From: Leptolyngbyaceae cyanobacterium M65_K2018_010
GTDB lineage: Bacteria; Cyanobacteriota; Cyanobacteriia; Phormidesmidales; Phormidesmidaceae
Length of the DNA stretch: 7,253 nt
Assembly: GCA_015295885.1 (NCBI GenBank)
Contig: DVEE01000540.1
Location: forward strand, 1-7,253
Direction of reading: 5' to 3'
In this document: positions 1 to 7,146 of the stretch, piece after piece
Layout: the number at the start of each line of letters is the position of its first letter
Position numbering within the stretch: the first letter of the stretch is position 1
Notes under the pieces: model-generated
What the model was told of the DNA's origin: nothing
What the model saw: the letters and a program-made list of their open reading frames with translations, nothing else
The model's database searches: none
Translations under genes and position numbers: made by a program

Positions 1-621
1 ATACAGCGGTATGCCGGGACTACTCCACCCCAGGAGCTCATTACCCTGGCCACCGTACTCCCCCCTAGTCCCTCGCGGGCAGAGCTTTATCGGTCTCTAT
101 TAGCTATCGATCCGGGGAACCCGGCCTTGCAACTGCGATCTTTACAGGTGCTCGCCGCCACTAATCCAGCCCAGGCTGAAGCCCAGGCGGCACAACTCGT
201 GGCCGCTAATCCATCGGTTTTGGACTGGTACTTTGTCCAGGGTGAAATTGCCCAACAAACTGGTAACTCTGCCTTAGCTCGACAGAGTTATGAAACCGTG
301 CTGGCTCGTCAGCCCAATAACTTTGATGCGTTGCTGGCGTTGGCGGGGTTGGAATTTCAACTAGGCCGCTATGACCGCGCCGAGGATCTTTACCAACAGG
401 CCCTAGCCCTGAATCCTGATAGCGCCACCGCTCGCACCTCTCTAGGGGCTCTGAATGCTGTTCAGGGTTATCCCCTAGCCGCCCTCCGACAATTAAAAGC
501 CTATCAGCAGGAACTGGCTGCGGTGGGCCTGAGTAACCCCCCAGTCAACCGTCAGATTCAGCAGATCCAGGAAGGCTTGCTTCTACAGCGAGGGTTTCAA
601 CTCCCCTGGGAGCGTTTTTAG
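1..621 (+). CDS. TPR-repeat protein, 3' part only (BcsC-like scaffold position)
   Basis: The frame is open from the first base, so this is the C-terminal 206 residues of a longer protein; an internal TTG at 127 is not the real start. Three clear tetratricopeptide repeats lie at about fragment residues 73-106, 107-140 and 141-174, with the usual A/G-Y/L-A spacing and the N-P-D/N-N ends of the repeats. Weaker helical repeats precede them (about 22-72). The protein ends in a short tail, R-G-F-Q-L-P-W-E-R-F. TPR domains bind proteins; in proteobacterial cellulose operons the periplasmic half of BcsC is a TPR array followed by an outer-membrane barrel. Here the protein stops right after the repeats, with no barrel. 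Its place upstream of GH8, bcsB and bcsA suggests a periplasmic scaffold for cellulose export, which is inference. Localisation cannot be judged because the N-terminus is missing. TPR assignment is firm; the cellulose role is moderate. Confidence 0.85.
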   Translation: MQRYAGTTPPQELITLATVLPPSPSRAELYRSLLAIDPGNPALQLRSLQVLAATNPAQAEAQAAQLVAANPSVLDWYFVQGEIAQQTGNSALARQSYETVLARQPNNFDALLALAGLEFQLGRYDRAEDLYQQALALNPDSATARTSLGALNAVQGYPLAALRQLKAYQQELAAVGLSNPPVNRQIQQIQEGLLLQRGFQLPWERF

Positions 622-734
622 GAAATTCTTTTGGGGACTGAAATGCTGCCGGCTCACCTATGCCAACGTGACTCCAGGATGGCCTGATGGAATGAACCAC
701 CGATGTCCGATCCTCCAGTTAACCCGGGCGAACT

Positions 735-2045
735 GTGATTCCTCTGCCCTTTCAATCAAGCCTACGAACCATGGTGATTCCACTAACCCTGTCATTACTC
801 TGGGGCACCGGTTGCACGATAACGGCATCGGTCCCCATGGAGCCGCTGGCCTTTCGGGCCGCGGACTTAACCCCACCTCCCTTGGTATCAGCCGCCACGG
901 GGGATGCCGCTAGTCTAAGCCGGGAGGCCTTGCTGGCTGAAAGTTGGCAAGCCTATCGGAACCGATTTATTCAAGCCGATGGTCGTGTGATTGACTGGGA
1001 GGATGGAGCCCGTACGGTGTCGGAGGGCCAAGCCTATGCCATGCTGCGGGCAGTCCTAGCCGATGATCCAGCTACCTTTGAGCTTACCCTGGGCTGGGCA
1101 GAGAACAATTTAAGGCGTCCCAGTCTGCCCAATGATAGCGATGGCACCGATCACCTTTGGGCCTGGAAATGGGGTAAGGCGGCTGACGGCAGTTGGGGAA
1201 TTTTGGATAGTAATTTTGCCAGCGATGCCGACGTTGATGCGATTACGGCACTAATTTTTGCCGCCCGCCGCTGGCAGCGCCCCGATTACCTAGAGTTAGC
1301 CCGTCTAAAGTTAGCTGACCTTTGGTATCAATCCACGGTGAGCATGCCCGTGCTAGAAGGCCAGGCACCTCGATACTTGCTGCCCGGATCGATTTCAACC
1401 TTTCAACCCCGACCGGGGGCTGTGTACCTGAATCCTTCCTACTTGGCCCCCTACGCCTTTCGGCTATTTGCCCAGATTGACCCAGAACGGGATTGGCTGG
1501 CGTTGGTGGACAGTAGCTACGAACTACTGGCCCAGGTGCCTCAGCTTTCTCCGAAGGGCTTACCCAGCGACTGGGTCATTTTAGATCTGGCTTCGCAGAC
1601 CCTGGAAACCGTTCCAGTCGACACTCCGCTGCGCAGCCACTATGGCTTTGATGCCTATCGAGTTTGGTGGCGAATAGCCTGGGACGCGGTCTGGTTTGAA
1701 GACGTTAGAGCCCAAGGGTTCTTAGAGGAGAATTTACCTTTTCTCCACCAGTTGTGGCAGCAGCAGCAGAAAATCCCGGCGGTATTAGCCCTATCAGGCA
1801 ATCCGCTGGTTGATTACGAGGCTACGGCCCAGTATGCCATGCTCTACCCAGCCTTTCTCCAGGTAGACCCATCTACCGCCGAGGCAATGTACCACCAAAA
1901 ACTCTTGAAAACCTACCAGAACGGTATATGGGACAACAGGAATGCCTATTATGTGCAAAATTTGGCCTGGTTAGGTTTGTTCCCGGTGGAGTCGGTGCCC
2001 CCTAGTTTTTTCGCTGACAATGATCCGGCTGCTACCAGCAATTAA
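735..2045 (+). CDS. bcsZ: Glycoside hydrolase family 8 endoglucanase, BcsZ-like
   Basis: A predicted inverting endo-beta-1,4-glucanase of family GH8, about 436 residues, somewhat longer than typical BcsZ (about 370). The family pattern is clear: S-E-G-Q-A-Y-A-M at 96-103, with E97 the likely proton donor; L-W-A-W-K-W-G at 141-147; the GH8 signature region A-S-D-A-D-V-D at 162-168 ending in W180; N-P-S-Y-L-A-P at 233-239; and F-D-A-Y-R at 305-309, where D306 is the likely catalytic base. The active site therefore looks intact. The N-terminus has a hydrophobic segment ending in G-T-G-C27, a signal peptide or imperfect lipobox (Gly at -3 where Leu is usual), so export is expected and lipid anchoring is possible. 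The start is uncertain: GTG at 735 is the first start after an in-frame TAA at 720 and keeps Arg11 before the hydrophobic core; ATG at 771 would also work. Neither has a good ribosome binding site. In cellulose operons this enzyme is needed for normal chain assembly or editing, not for feeding on cellulose. Confidence 0.9.
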   Translation: MIPLPFQSSLRTMVIPLTLSLLWGTGCTITASVPMEPLAFRAADLTPPPLVSAATGDAASLSREALLAESWQAYRNRFIQADGRVIDWEDGARTVSEGQAYAMLRAVLADDPATFELTLGWAENNLRRPSLPNDSDGTDHLWAWKWGKAADGSWGILDSNFASDADVDAITALIFAARRWQRPDYLELARLKLADLWYQSTVSMPVLEGQAPRYLLPGSISTFQPRPGAVYLNPSYLAPYAFRLFAQIDPERDWLALVDSSYELLAQVPQLSPKGLPSDWVILDLASQTLETVPVDTPLRSHYGFDAYRVWWRIAWDAVWFEDVRAQGFLEENLPFLHQLWQQQQKIPAVLALSGNPLVDYEATAQYAMLYPAFLQVDPSTAEAMYHQKLLKTYQNGIWDNRNAYYVQNLAWLGLFPVESVPPSFFADNDPAATSN

Positions 2046-2077
2046 CCGAAAGCTTCAAAGCCCAAGGCTCGAACTAT

Positions 2078-2084
2078 AGAGGAG
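2078..2084 (+). promoter_or_regulatory. Ribosome binding site of bcsB
   Basis: AGAGGAG lies 6 bases before the ATG at 2091, a strong Shine-Dalgarno match that supports this start. It sits in the 45-base gap after the GH8 stop codon; I see no terminator hairpin in that gap, which fits co-transcription. Confidence 0.75.
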
Positions 2085-2090
2085 TGACTT

Positions 2091-4604
2091 ATGCGTAACC
2101 GATTGATTCAAAGGTTCTGGGGACAGCGGCGGCAATGGCGGGGCTTGGCTCGGCTAACCACGGCTCTGGGCTGTGCGGCCCTGGTGATCCTGGTAGGCTT
2201 AGATTCCTCTCCGGCCCAGACTGGGGGCACTGTGAAAAAGCAGGAGGATGCGGTCATTCAGCAGTATTCTTTACCCCGCTCAAACCCCCCTGCCCCTGTG
2301 GTCAAGCCGGCTCCCCAGCGTTCCTCTGCTCCCCCGGCAAGCCAAACTCCATCACGCCCTAGTGCACCGGGGCCTAGCCCCCAGCGGAACCCGGTTTCAC
2401 CGCCGTCCCCGGTACCGAGCCCGGGGGGTAACTCTGAGCCTGCCCCTCAGCCTGAGCTGAGGCCTGCGGCAGAGACTGCACCGCTAAGCCAGTATGTGTT
2501 GCAGTTCAATCGTTCGCCGGTAGTGGGTAATGCCCTGCAGTTGCAAGGGGTTTTATCCCAGGCTCGCCTTGGCTTTACTCGACCGCGGCACTGGCAGGTG
2601 GAGTCCGCCAAGGTGCAACTCCGGTTTCGCCATTCTCCAGCCCTCTATGCCGATCGTTCTAACCTGACGGTACGGTTGAACAACCGGCACCTAGGCAGCG
2701 TTCCCCTCAATCGCGAGGCTGAGAGCATCGGCAATGTTTTGTTCGATATTCCCGCAGACCTGGTGCAGGACTTCAATACGTTAATAGTAGAAGCCCAGCA
2801 GCATACCTCCAAGGACTGTACAGACCCCACCGATCCCACCCTTTGGACTGAGATCTTGCCCGATTCACAGGTGATTCTGAACTATCGGCCTCAGGCCATT
2901 GCCCTGGATTTTACTAACTATCCCTACCCCTTTTTAGATGCTTTGGGGCTAGAACCGGATCGGCTCGCCTATCTGCAACCCAACACTGTGGACACCCTCT
3001 GGCTGACGGCTGCTAGTCGTTACCAGGCGGCCGCTAGCCGGGCCAGCAGTGGTCGCGGTATTCAAACCCGGTTAGTGAAGCAACTGGATCAAGTCAAGGC
3101 GGGCGATCGTCTGGTCCTGATTGGTACCCCAACGGCCCAACCGGCCCTGGCGACCCTGGGGTTACCGTTGGCCATTAAAAACAACCAGGTGCTGGACGGC
3201 GATGGCAAACCCCTGCCTCCGGGGGTGGGAGTGTTGATGCTGACTACGACCGCCAACGATGGTGTACCCGTTCTCGTAGCCACCGGAAACGATGCCGCGG
3301 CGGTATTAAAGGCAGTACAAGCCCTGGTCCAACCGGCGGATCAACAACTGCTCACTGGGCAAGTGGCCTTGGTCAATCAAGTGTCGGAAGCGCCATCACC
3401 CAACCCCATGGCTTGGCCCGGATTTCTGCCTCAGGGCTCTCAACGTTTGCGCTTGAGTGATTTAGAAATTGCTCCCAACCAACTGTTCCAGGATGTGACG
3501 GTGAATGGGTTGCCCGTACCACCGCCCGTGGAAATCCCCTTCCGCCTCCTCCCCGATGCCCAGTTGCTGGGGGGAAGCAGCTTGACCCTGCGCTACAGCT
3601 ATGGGCCTGGCATTGATCCCAAGCGTTCTTCCGTTTCCATTCTGTTGGATGGCCAAGGGATTGGCGGAGAGCGTTTGACCTCTGCCCAGGGGGGAACGGA
3701 CTCGGTCACCGTTAGTCTTCCTCCGGAGCTAGTCACCCCCTCGTCAACCCTCGCTATCCAGTTTTACACTTTCCCCAATGTACCGATTAACTGCGGCGCT
3801 CTACCCGATCAGCCTATGTGGGCCAAGGTCCATGGCAATAGCAGTTTGCAACTGAATCAGGGCACCATTGTTCAATTGCCAGATTTGAAACGGCTACAAA
3901 CCGGATTTCCCCTGACGGCTCCCCAGGATCTCTCTCAACTGGCTCTGGTATTACCGAATACCCCCTCGGAGGGTGAGATCGGAACAATGCTGGCGGTCAG
4001 CGATCGCATGGGACGCCTCAGCCACGGATCCTCGGTGAAGCTAGCCGCCTATACGGCGGACGATGTCCCCAGTGAAGCGCGGCAGAAAAATCTGGTTGGC
4101 CTGGGCCTGCGGGATAACTTTCCCATTCCAGAACTGTTTCAATCATCGGAGGGCTTCAATTTAATGGCCCAGTTTGGCCGCCAGCAAGGTCAAACCCAAC
4201 TCCAAACCCTGCCCGACCAAGCTGGGGTGGTGCAAGCGCGAGTGTCCCCCTGGCAGCCAGAACGGATGCTGTTAGGGTTAACGGCCCAGACCCAGGACGG
4301 TTTGAAGGAAGTCCAGCAGGTTTTCTGGCAGGATCCCCTGTTTGCCCGCCTGGAGGGCGATACCGTTTTAGTTCAGCGGACGACAGCCAACCCTTCCCTG
4401 TACGACCCGGCCGATTACCGGCTCACCACCTTGACTCAGTATCCCCAGCGCACCCTGGATCGCCGTAGCCCCCAAGCCAGGATCATCGCCTTTTTGCAAA
4501 GGAACTGGTTTCTATTGCCCGGTGGCATTGTGCTGATTGCCCTACTGCTGTACGGCCTGTCTCAACTCTACCTGAACCGCCTTAGCCGCCCGGAGGGAAT
4601 CTAA
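2091..4604 (+). CDS. bcsB: Cellulose synthase regulatory/periplasmic subunit BcsB
   Basis: BcsB is the periplasmic partner of BcsA, held to the inner membrane by a C-terminal helix that packs against BcsA and is needed for catalysis. The 837 residues read as: signal peptide about 1-42 (many Arg, hydrophobic core 25-37, S-P-A cleavage site before Q43); a proline/serine-rich spacer about 60-127; a first carbohydrate-binding-like jelly roll about 165-265, with the family pattern C-T-D-P-T-D-P-T-L-W at 243-252; a first alpha/beta (flavodoxin-like) domain about 268-410; a second jelly roll about 496-590, which resembles the first and carries I-N-C-G and a later M-W; a second alpha/beta domain about 600-790; and one membrane helix about 807-828 followed by a short basic tail. 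This two-fold CBD/flavodoxin layout is that of known BcsB. The stop is 2 bases before bcsA, so the two are almost surely translated from one message. The proline-rich spacer is the unusual part. Confidence 0.9.
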   Translation: MRNRLIQRFWGQRRQWRGLARLTTALGCAALVILVGLDSSPAQTGGTVKKQEDAVIQQYSLPRSNPPAPVVKPAPQRSSAPPASQTPSRPSAPGPSPQRNPVSPPSPVPSPGGNSEPAPQPELRPAAETAPLSQYVLQFNRSPVVGNALQLQGVLSQARLGFTRPRHWQVESAKVQLRFRHSPALYADRSNLTVRLNNRHLGSVPLNREAESIGNVLFDIPADLVQDFNTLIVEAQQHTSKDCTDPTDPTLWTEILPDSQVILNYRPQAIALDFTNYPYPFLDALGLEPDRLAYLQPNTVDTLWLTAASRYQAAASRASSGRGIQTRLVKQLDQVKAGDRLVLIGTPTAQPALATLGLPLAIKNNQVLDGDGKPLPPGVGVLMLTTTANDGVPVLVATGNDAAAVLKAVQALVQPADQQLLTGQVALVNQVSEAPSPNPMAWPGFLPQGSQRLRLSDLEIAPNQLFQDVTVNGLPVPPPVEIPFRLLPDAQLLGGSSLTLRYSYGPGIDPKRSSVSILLDGQGIGGERLTSAQGGTDSVTVSLPPELVTPSSTLAIQFYTFPNVPINCGALPDQPMWAKVHGNSSLQLNQGTIVQLPDLKRLQTGFPLTAPQDLSQLALVLPNTPSEGEIGTMLAVSDRMGRLSHGSSVKLAAYTADDVPSEARQKNLVGLGLRDNFPIPELFQSSEGFNLMAQFGRQQGQTQLQTLPDQAGVVQARVSPWQPERMLLGLTAQTQDGLKEVQQVFWQDPLFARLEGDTVLVQRTTANPSLYDPADYRLTTLTQYPQRTLDRRSPQARIIAFLQRNWFLLPGGIVLIALLLYGLSQLYLNRLSRPEGI
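2268..2471 (+). other. Proline/serine-rich low-complexity spacer in BcsB
   Basis: Residues about 60-127 of BcsB are dominated by Pro, Ser, Gln and Ala, with many P-x-P and S-P steps and no predicted fold. It lies between the signal peptide and the first carbohydrate-binding-like domain, so after export it would be a free extended N-terminal arm in the periplasm, possibly able to reach peptidoglycan or the TPR protein. Function is inference. Confidence 0.7.
4000..4007. repeat. HIP1 octamer GCGATCGC
   Basis: A perfect palindromic GCGATCGC inside bcsB. HIP1 is a highly iterated palindrome strongly over-represented in many cyanobacterial genomes, so it is used here as evidence of the host lineage. 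It has no known effect on the gene. Confidence 0.8.
4592..4597 (+). promoter_or_regulatory. Ribosome binding site of bcsA inside the end of bcsB
   Basis: GGAGGG lies within the last codons of bcsB, 9 bases before the ATG at 4607. It supports that start and suggests coupled translation of BcsB and BcsA, which work as a 1:1 or related complex. Confidence 0.7.
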
Positions 4605-4606
4605 TC

Positions 4607-7132
4607 ATGAGCCTATCAACCACTCGTCAATCCCGTTTTCGTGCCTGGATCGTTCGCCTGGTAGACCGCTGGCCCACCTGGTTGGAGGCAACCTTGGGGG
4701 GGGGAGGTGAGCGCGGCCTAGTCTGGCTGATGGGGTTGGCCATCCTGCTGGCCTTACCGCTAATTGTGACCCCGCTACCCCTGGGGCAACAGACTGTGCT
4801 AGCGGTTTTTTTGATTGCCCTGGGCTGGTTTTTGGTGCGTTTAGAACAGCGGCAGCAGAGTTCTCGTCTGAGCGAACAACTGCACCTCTTGCTGATTTGG
4901 GTCAGTATCGTAGTTACCCTGCGCTACCTCTACTACCGCACCTTTAACACCCTGAATTTTGATGGCTGGGTCAATACGACCTTTAGCTTGCTGCTGTACG
5001 GGGCAGAACTATACGCCATTGCCACCTTAATCTTGGCCTATTTTCAAACCCTGAAGCTGAAGCAGCGGCGGTCTGTGAGTATGGCTCCGGTGCCAGTTGA
5101 GCAATGGCCCCGGGTGGACGTGTATATTCCCACCTATAACGAAGATGTCGAGATCGTTCGCAAAACCGCCTTGGCGGCCCTGGCCATTGATTACCCGGCG
5201 GGGAAAAAGGAAGTCTATGTCCTAGACGATGGTCTTAAGTTTCCCGAACGGCGGGAAGCCCTGCGGCAGGTATGCCAGGAGATCGGCTGTCATCTGATAA
5301 CCCGCCCCAATAATGACCATGCCAAGGCGGGCAACATTAACCATGCCCTAGGACGTACCGGCGGGGATCTGGTTCTGATCCTAGACTGTGACCATATTCC
5401 CACCCGCAATATTTTGCAGGAGACGGTTGGATTTTTCTTAAATCCTAAAGTGTCCTTGGTGCAGACCCCGCACTGGTTCTACAACCCCGATCCCTTTGAG
5501 CGCAACCTACTGACCCAAGGCAAGGTACCCGTTGGGAATGAACTCTTTTACAAAGTTTTGCAAAAGGGGAATGACTTCTGGAATGCCTCTTTCTTTTGTG
5601 GCTCGGCGGCGGTGGTTCGCAAAAGTCATCTCCTAGAGGTGGGTGGCATTGCGGTCGAGACCGTTACGGAGGATTGCCATACCTCCCTCAGGTTGCACGC
5701 CAAGGGCTACGAAACGGTCTATTACGACAAGATTATGGTGGCGGGCCTGGCCCCGGAGAAGTTTTCCTCCTACGTGGGGCAACAGGTGCGCTGGGCCAGG
5801 GGCATGGCCCAAATTCTGCGGTTGGAGTGGCCCCTGTTTAATCGCCAACTGACAATTCCCCAGCGGATTTGTTACACCTCGGCCACTACCCACTTTTTCT
5901 TTGGCTTTCCGCGGTTGATGTACGCGATCGCCCCCATTGCCTTCCTGATGTTTGGCATTAACCTGGTGCGAGGTCTAGGGTTAGAAACCCTCACCTATGC
6001 CTTGCCGTCCATTTTGCTGGCACTCAATGCCAACTACATCATCCAAAAGGGGGTACGGTTTTCCTTCTGGAATGAGATTTTTGAATATTCCATGGCCTTT
6101 CAGGATGGCTTGGTCACCTTTATGGCCTTACTCAACCCCCGCTTGGGCAAATTTAATGTCACCGATAAGGGGGTACAGGTTTCCAAGCGCAGCTTTGACT
6201 GGGATTCGGTGCGTATTCTGGTTATTATTGGCATTTTAAGTTTTGTCTCGCTGTTCTTGGTCCCCTACTGGCTGATTACAGATTTACAAGATCCCGATGC
6301 CGTCTTTATTAACGCCACCTGGTGTCTGGTCAATATCGTTTTAATTACGGCGGCCATCCTCGTTGCGGTGGAGCAACCTCAGCTCCGTCAGGCGCACCGA
6401 TTAAGTCGCCAGCTCAGGGTGACGGTCTTTTCCGGCAATAACACCTTTGATGGCACGACCCTAGATATTAGTGAAACCGGGGCTCAAATTCTGCTGCCTG
6501 ATTGGCCTAATCTTCCCGATACCGTGGACTTAGAAATCCATGGGGATACCAGCCGGCGGGTGTTTCTCAGCGGTCGAGTGTTGCGAGTCAACCCTCGCAG
6601 TGATCATGAGGTGGCCATTACGGTGACCTTTGAGGGCATGACCCAGGCCCAGCGGGATGCGCTGGTGCTGGTGATTTTTTCGGATGTGGATCAGTGGTAT
6701 TCCCAGGTGCGCAGCCAGGCTGATCAACCCTTAAAGTCAATCCGCTTTTTGCTCACTAGTCTCACCCGCGCTTTCAAAGATCCTCAGCCCTCGGAACCGA
6801 TGCCATTGATGAAACAGGTGAAAGCCTACACGCAAATTTACAGCCAAGGTCATTTTTTAGATGCCATGGCCTTTGGCATGAATAGTCGAGGTATTCAGGT
6901 CGTAGTGGATCCAGACAATCATCTGGTTCTCCATCCTGAAGTTTTTGGCCCCGGTGAACCGGTGGGGCTATTGGTATATACCGAGAGCAAGGAGCCGGTG
7001 CGCTTGGTAGCCCAGTTGGGAGACCTCCAGCAGGCGGGCCCAACCACTACCCTGGACCTGGCCTTTCCCAAAATCTTGGACGTCCAGCAAGGGGATCGGA
7101 TTAAATCATTAATGTACAGTTTGAAAGAGTAG
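4607..7132 (+). CDS. bcsA: Cellulose synthase catalytic subunit BcsA, UDP-forming, with PilZ domain
   Basis: An inner-membrane processive family 2 glycosyltransferase that adds glucose from UDP-glucose to a growing beta-1,4-glucan and threads it through its own channel. About eight membrane helices are visible: near 37-55, 61-78, 92-110 and 124-146 before the catalytic domain, and near 428-456, 463-480, 535-557 and 566-588 after it. All family motifs are intact: Y-N-E-D at 177-180, D-D-G at 207-209, D-C-D at 260-262, F-F-C-G-S at 329-333, T-E-D at 354-356 (general base), Q-Q-V-R-W at 392-396, and the gating loop F-N-V-T-D-K at 516-521. A PilZ domain (about 591-705) keeps R-Q-A-H-R (594-598) and D-I-S-E-T-G (620-625), so activation by cyclic-di-GMP is expected. 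A further stretch of about 100 residues (735-841) follows PilZ. The nine-G run at codons 30-33 is odd; the frame is intact here. It could in principle make another beta-glucan, but bcsB and GH8 next to it argue for cellulose. Confidence 0.95.
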   Translation: MSLSTTRQSRFRAWIVRLVDRWPTWLEATLGGGGERGLVWLMGLAILLALPLIVTPLPLGQQTVLAVFLIALGWFLVRLEQRQQSSRLSEQLHLLLIWVSIVVTLRYLYYRTFNTLNFDGWVNTTFSLLLYGAELYAIATLILAYFQTLKLKQRRSVSMAPVPVEQWPRVDVYIPTYNEDVEIVRKTALAALAIDYPAGKKEVYVLDDGLKFPERREALRQVCQEIGCHLITRPNNDHAKAGNINHALGRTGGDLVLILDCDHIPTRNILQETVGFFLNPKVSLVQTPHWFYNPDPFERNLLTQGKVPVGNELFYKVLQKGNDFWNASFFCGSAAVVRKSHLLEVGGIAVETVTEDCHTSLRLHAKGYETVYYDKIMVAGLAPEKFSSYVGQQVRWARGMAQILRLEWPLFNRQLTIPQRICYTSATTHFFFGFPRLMYAIAPIAFLMFGINLVRGLGLETLTYALPSILLALNANYIIQKGVRFSFWNEIFEYSMAFQDGLVTFMALLNPRLGKFNVTDKGVQVSKRSFDWDSVRILVIIGILSFVSLFLVPYWLITDLQDPDAVFINATWCLVNIVLITAAILVAVEQPQLRQAHRLSRQLRVTVFSGNNTFDGTTLDISETGAQILLPDWPNLPDTVDLEIHGDTSRRVFLSGRVLRVNPRSDHEVAITVTFEGMTQAQRDALVLVIFSDVDQWYSQVRSQADQPLKSIRFLLTSLTRAFKDPQPSEPMPLMKQVKAYTQIYSQGHFLDAMAFGMNSRGIQVVVDPDNHLVLHPEVFGPGEPVGLLVYTESKEPVRLVAQLGDLQQAGPTTTLDLAFPKILDVQQGDRIKSLMYSLKE
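4696..4704 (+). repeat. Run of nine G near the start of bcsA
   Basis: Nine consecutive G span the end of codon 30 to codon 33, encoding part of a Gly4 stretch just before the first membrane helix. It is the longest single-base run that I noticed in the window. Loss of one G leads to TAG at 4719-4721, gain of one leads to TGA at 4708-4710, so a slip either way would cut BcsA to under 40 residues. Confidence 0.85.
5924..5931. repeat. HIP1 octamer GCGATCGC
   Basis: A second perfect HIP1 copy, inside bcsA in the codons of a membrane helix (around Ala440-Ile441-Ala442). Two perfect copies in about 7 kb are far above the chance rate of about one per 65 kb for an octamer with even base use, which supports a cyanobacterial host. 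Confidence 0.8.
6377..6721 (+). other. PilZ cyclic-di-GMP-binding domain of BcsA
   Basis: Residues about 591-705 of BcsA. Both nucleotide-binding elements are present: R594-x3-R598 and D620-x-S622-x2-G625. In known BcsA, cyclic-di-GMP binding here releases the gating loop (F516 to K521) from the active site. The Arg pair is separated from the first beta strand by a few more residues (another R601 and R604 follow), a small difference from the usual spacing. It ends with the family-like helix F-S-D-V-D-Q-W and a following helix near 708-723. Confidence 0.85.
6809..7129 (+). other. C-terminal extension of BcsA of unknown function
   Basis: Residues about 735-841. Shortly after the helices that close the PilZ domain there is a stretch rich in Val, Leu and Thr that reads as alternating short beta strands with Gly/Pro/Asp turns, suggesting a small beta domain in the cytosol. 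It lacks both R-x3-R and D/N-x-S-x2-G, so it is not a second working PilZ domain, though it could be a degenerate one. I do not recognise it. Confidence 0.55.
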
Positions 7133-7136
7133 GGGA
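7131..7136 (+). promoter_or_regulatory. Possible ribosome binding site overlapping the bcsA stop codon
   Basis: AGGGGA overlaps the TAG stop of bcsA and lies 10 bases before a GTG at 7147 (4 bases before a TTG at 7141). It would serve a downstream gene translated from the same message, if that gene is real. Confidence 0.35.
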
Positions 7137-7146
7137 TCGCTTGCCG

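Noticed and set aside
127..621. TTG at 127 as the start of the TPR gene
   Set aside because: The same frame is open back to base 1 with helical-repeat-like sequence, so the gene begins upstream of the window.
622..734. Promoter, terminator or small gene in the gap between the TPR and GH8 genes
   Set aside because: No convincing hairpin with a T run, and the best -35/-10 pair (TTGGGG at 631, TATGCC at 659) has a 22-base spacer. Short open frames here overlap the GH8 gene and have no protein-like character.
658..876. Minus-strand open frame across the GH8 start
   Set aside because: Overlaps the signal-peptide region of a clear GH8 gene; composition looks like an antisense shadow.
1756..1770. 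CAG repeat inside the GH8 gene
   Set aside because: Only a few units coding for Gln, in frame, and any change by whole units would not break the gene; too short to call a functional repeat.
2091..2160. Twin-arginine (Tat) export signal in BcsB
   Set aside because: R-R at 13-14 is followed by Q-W-R, not the S/T-R-R-x-F-L-K pattern, and BcsB family members use the Sec route.
5596..5893. Several overlapping open frames on both strands inside bcsA
   Set aside because: They lie over the T-E-D and Q-x-x-R-W region of bcsA, whose frame is fixed by catalytic motifs; they are shadows of GC-rich coding sequence.
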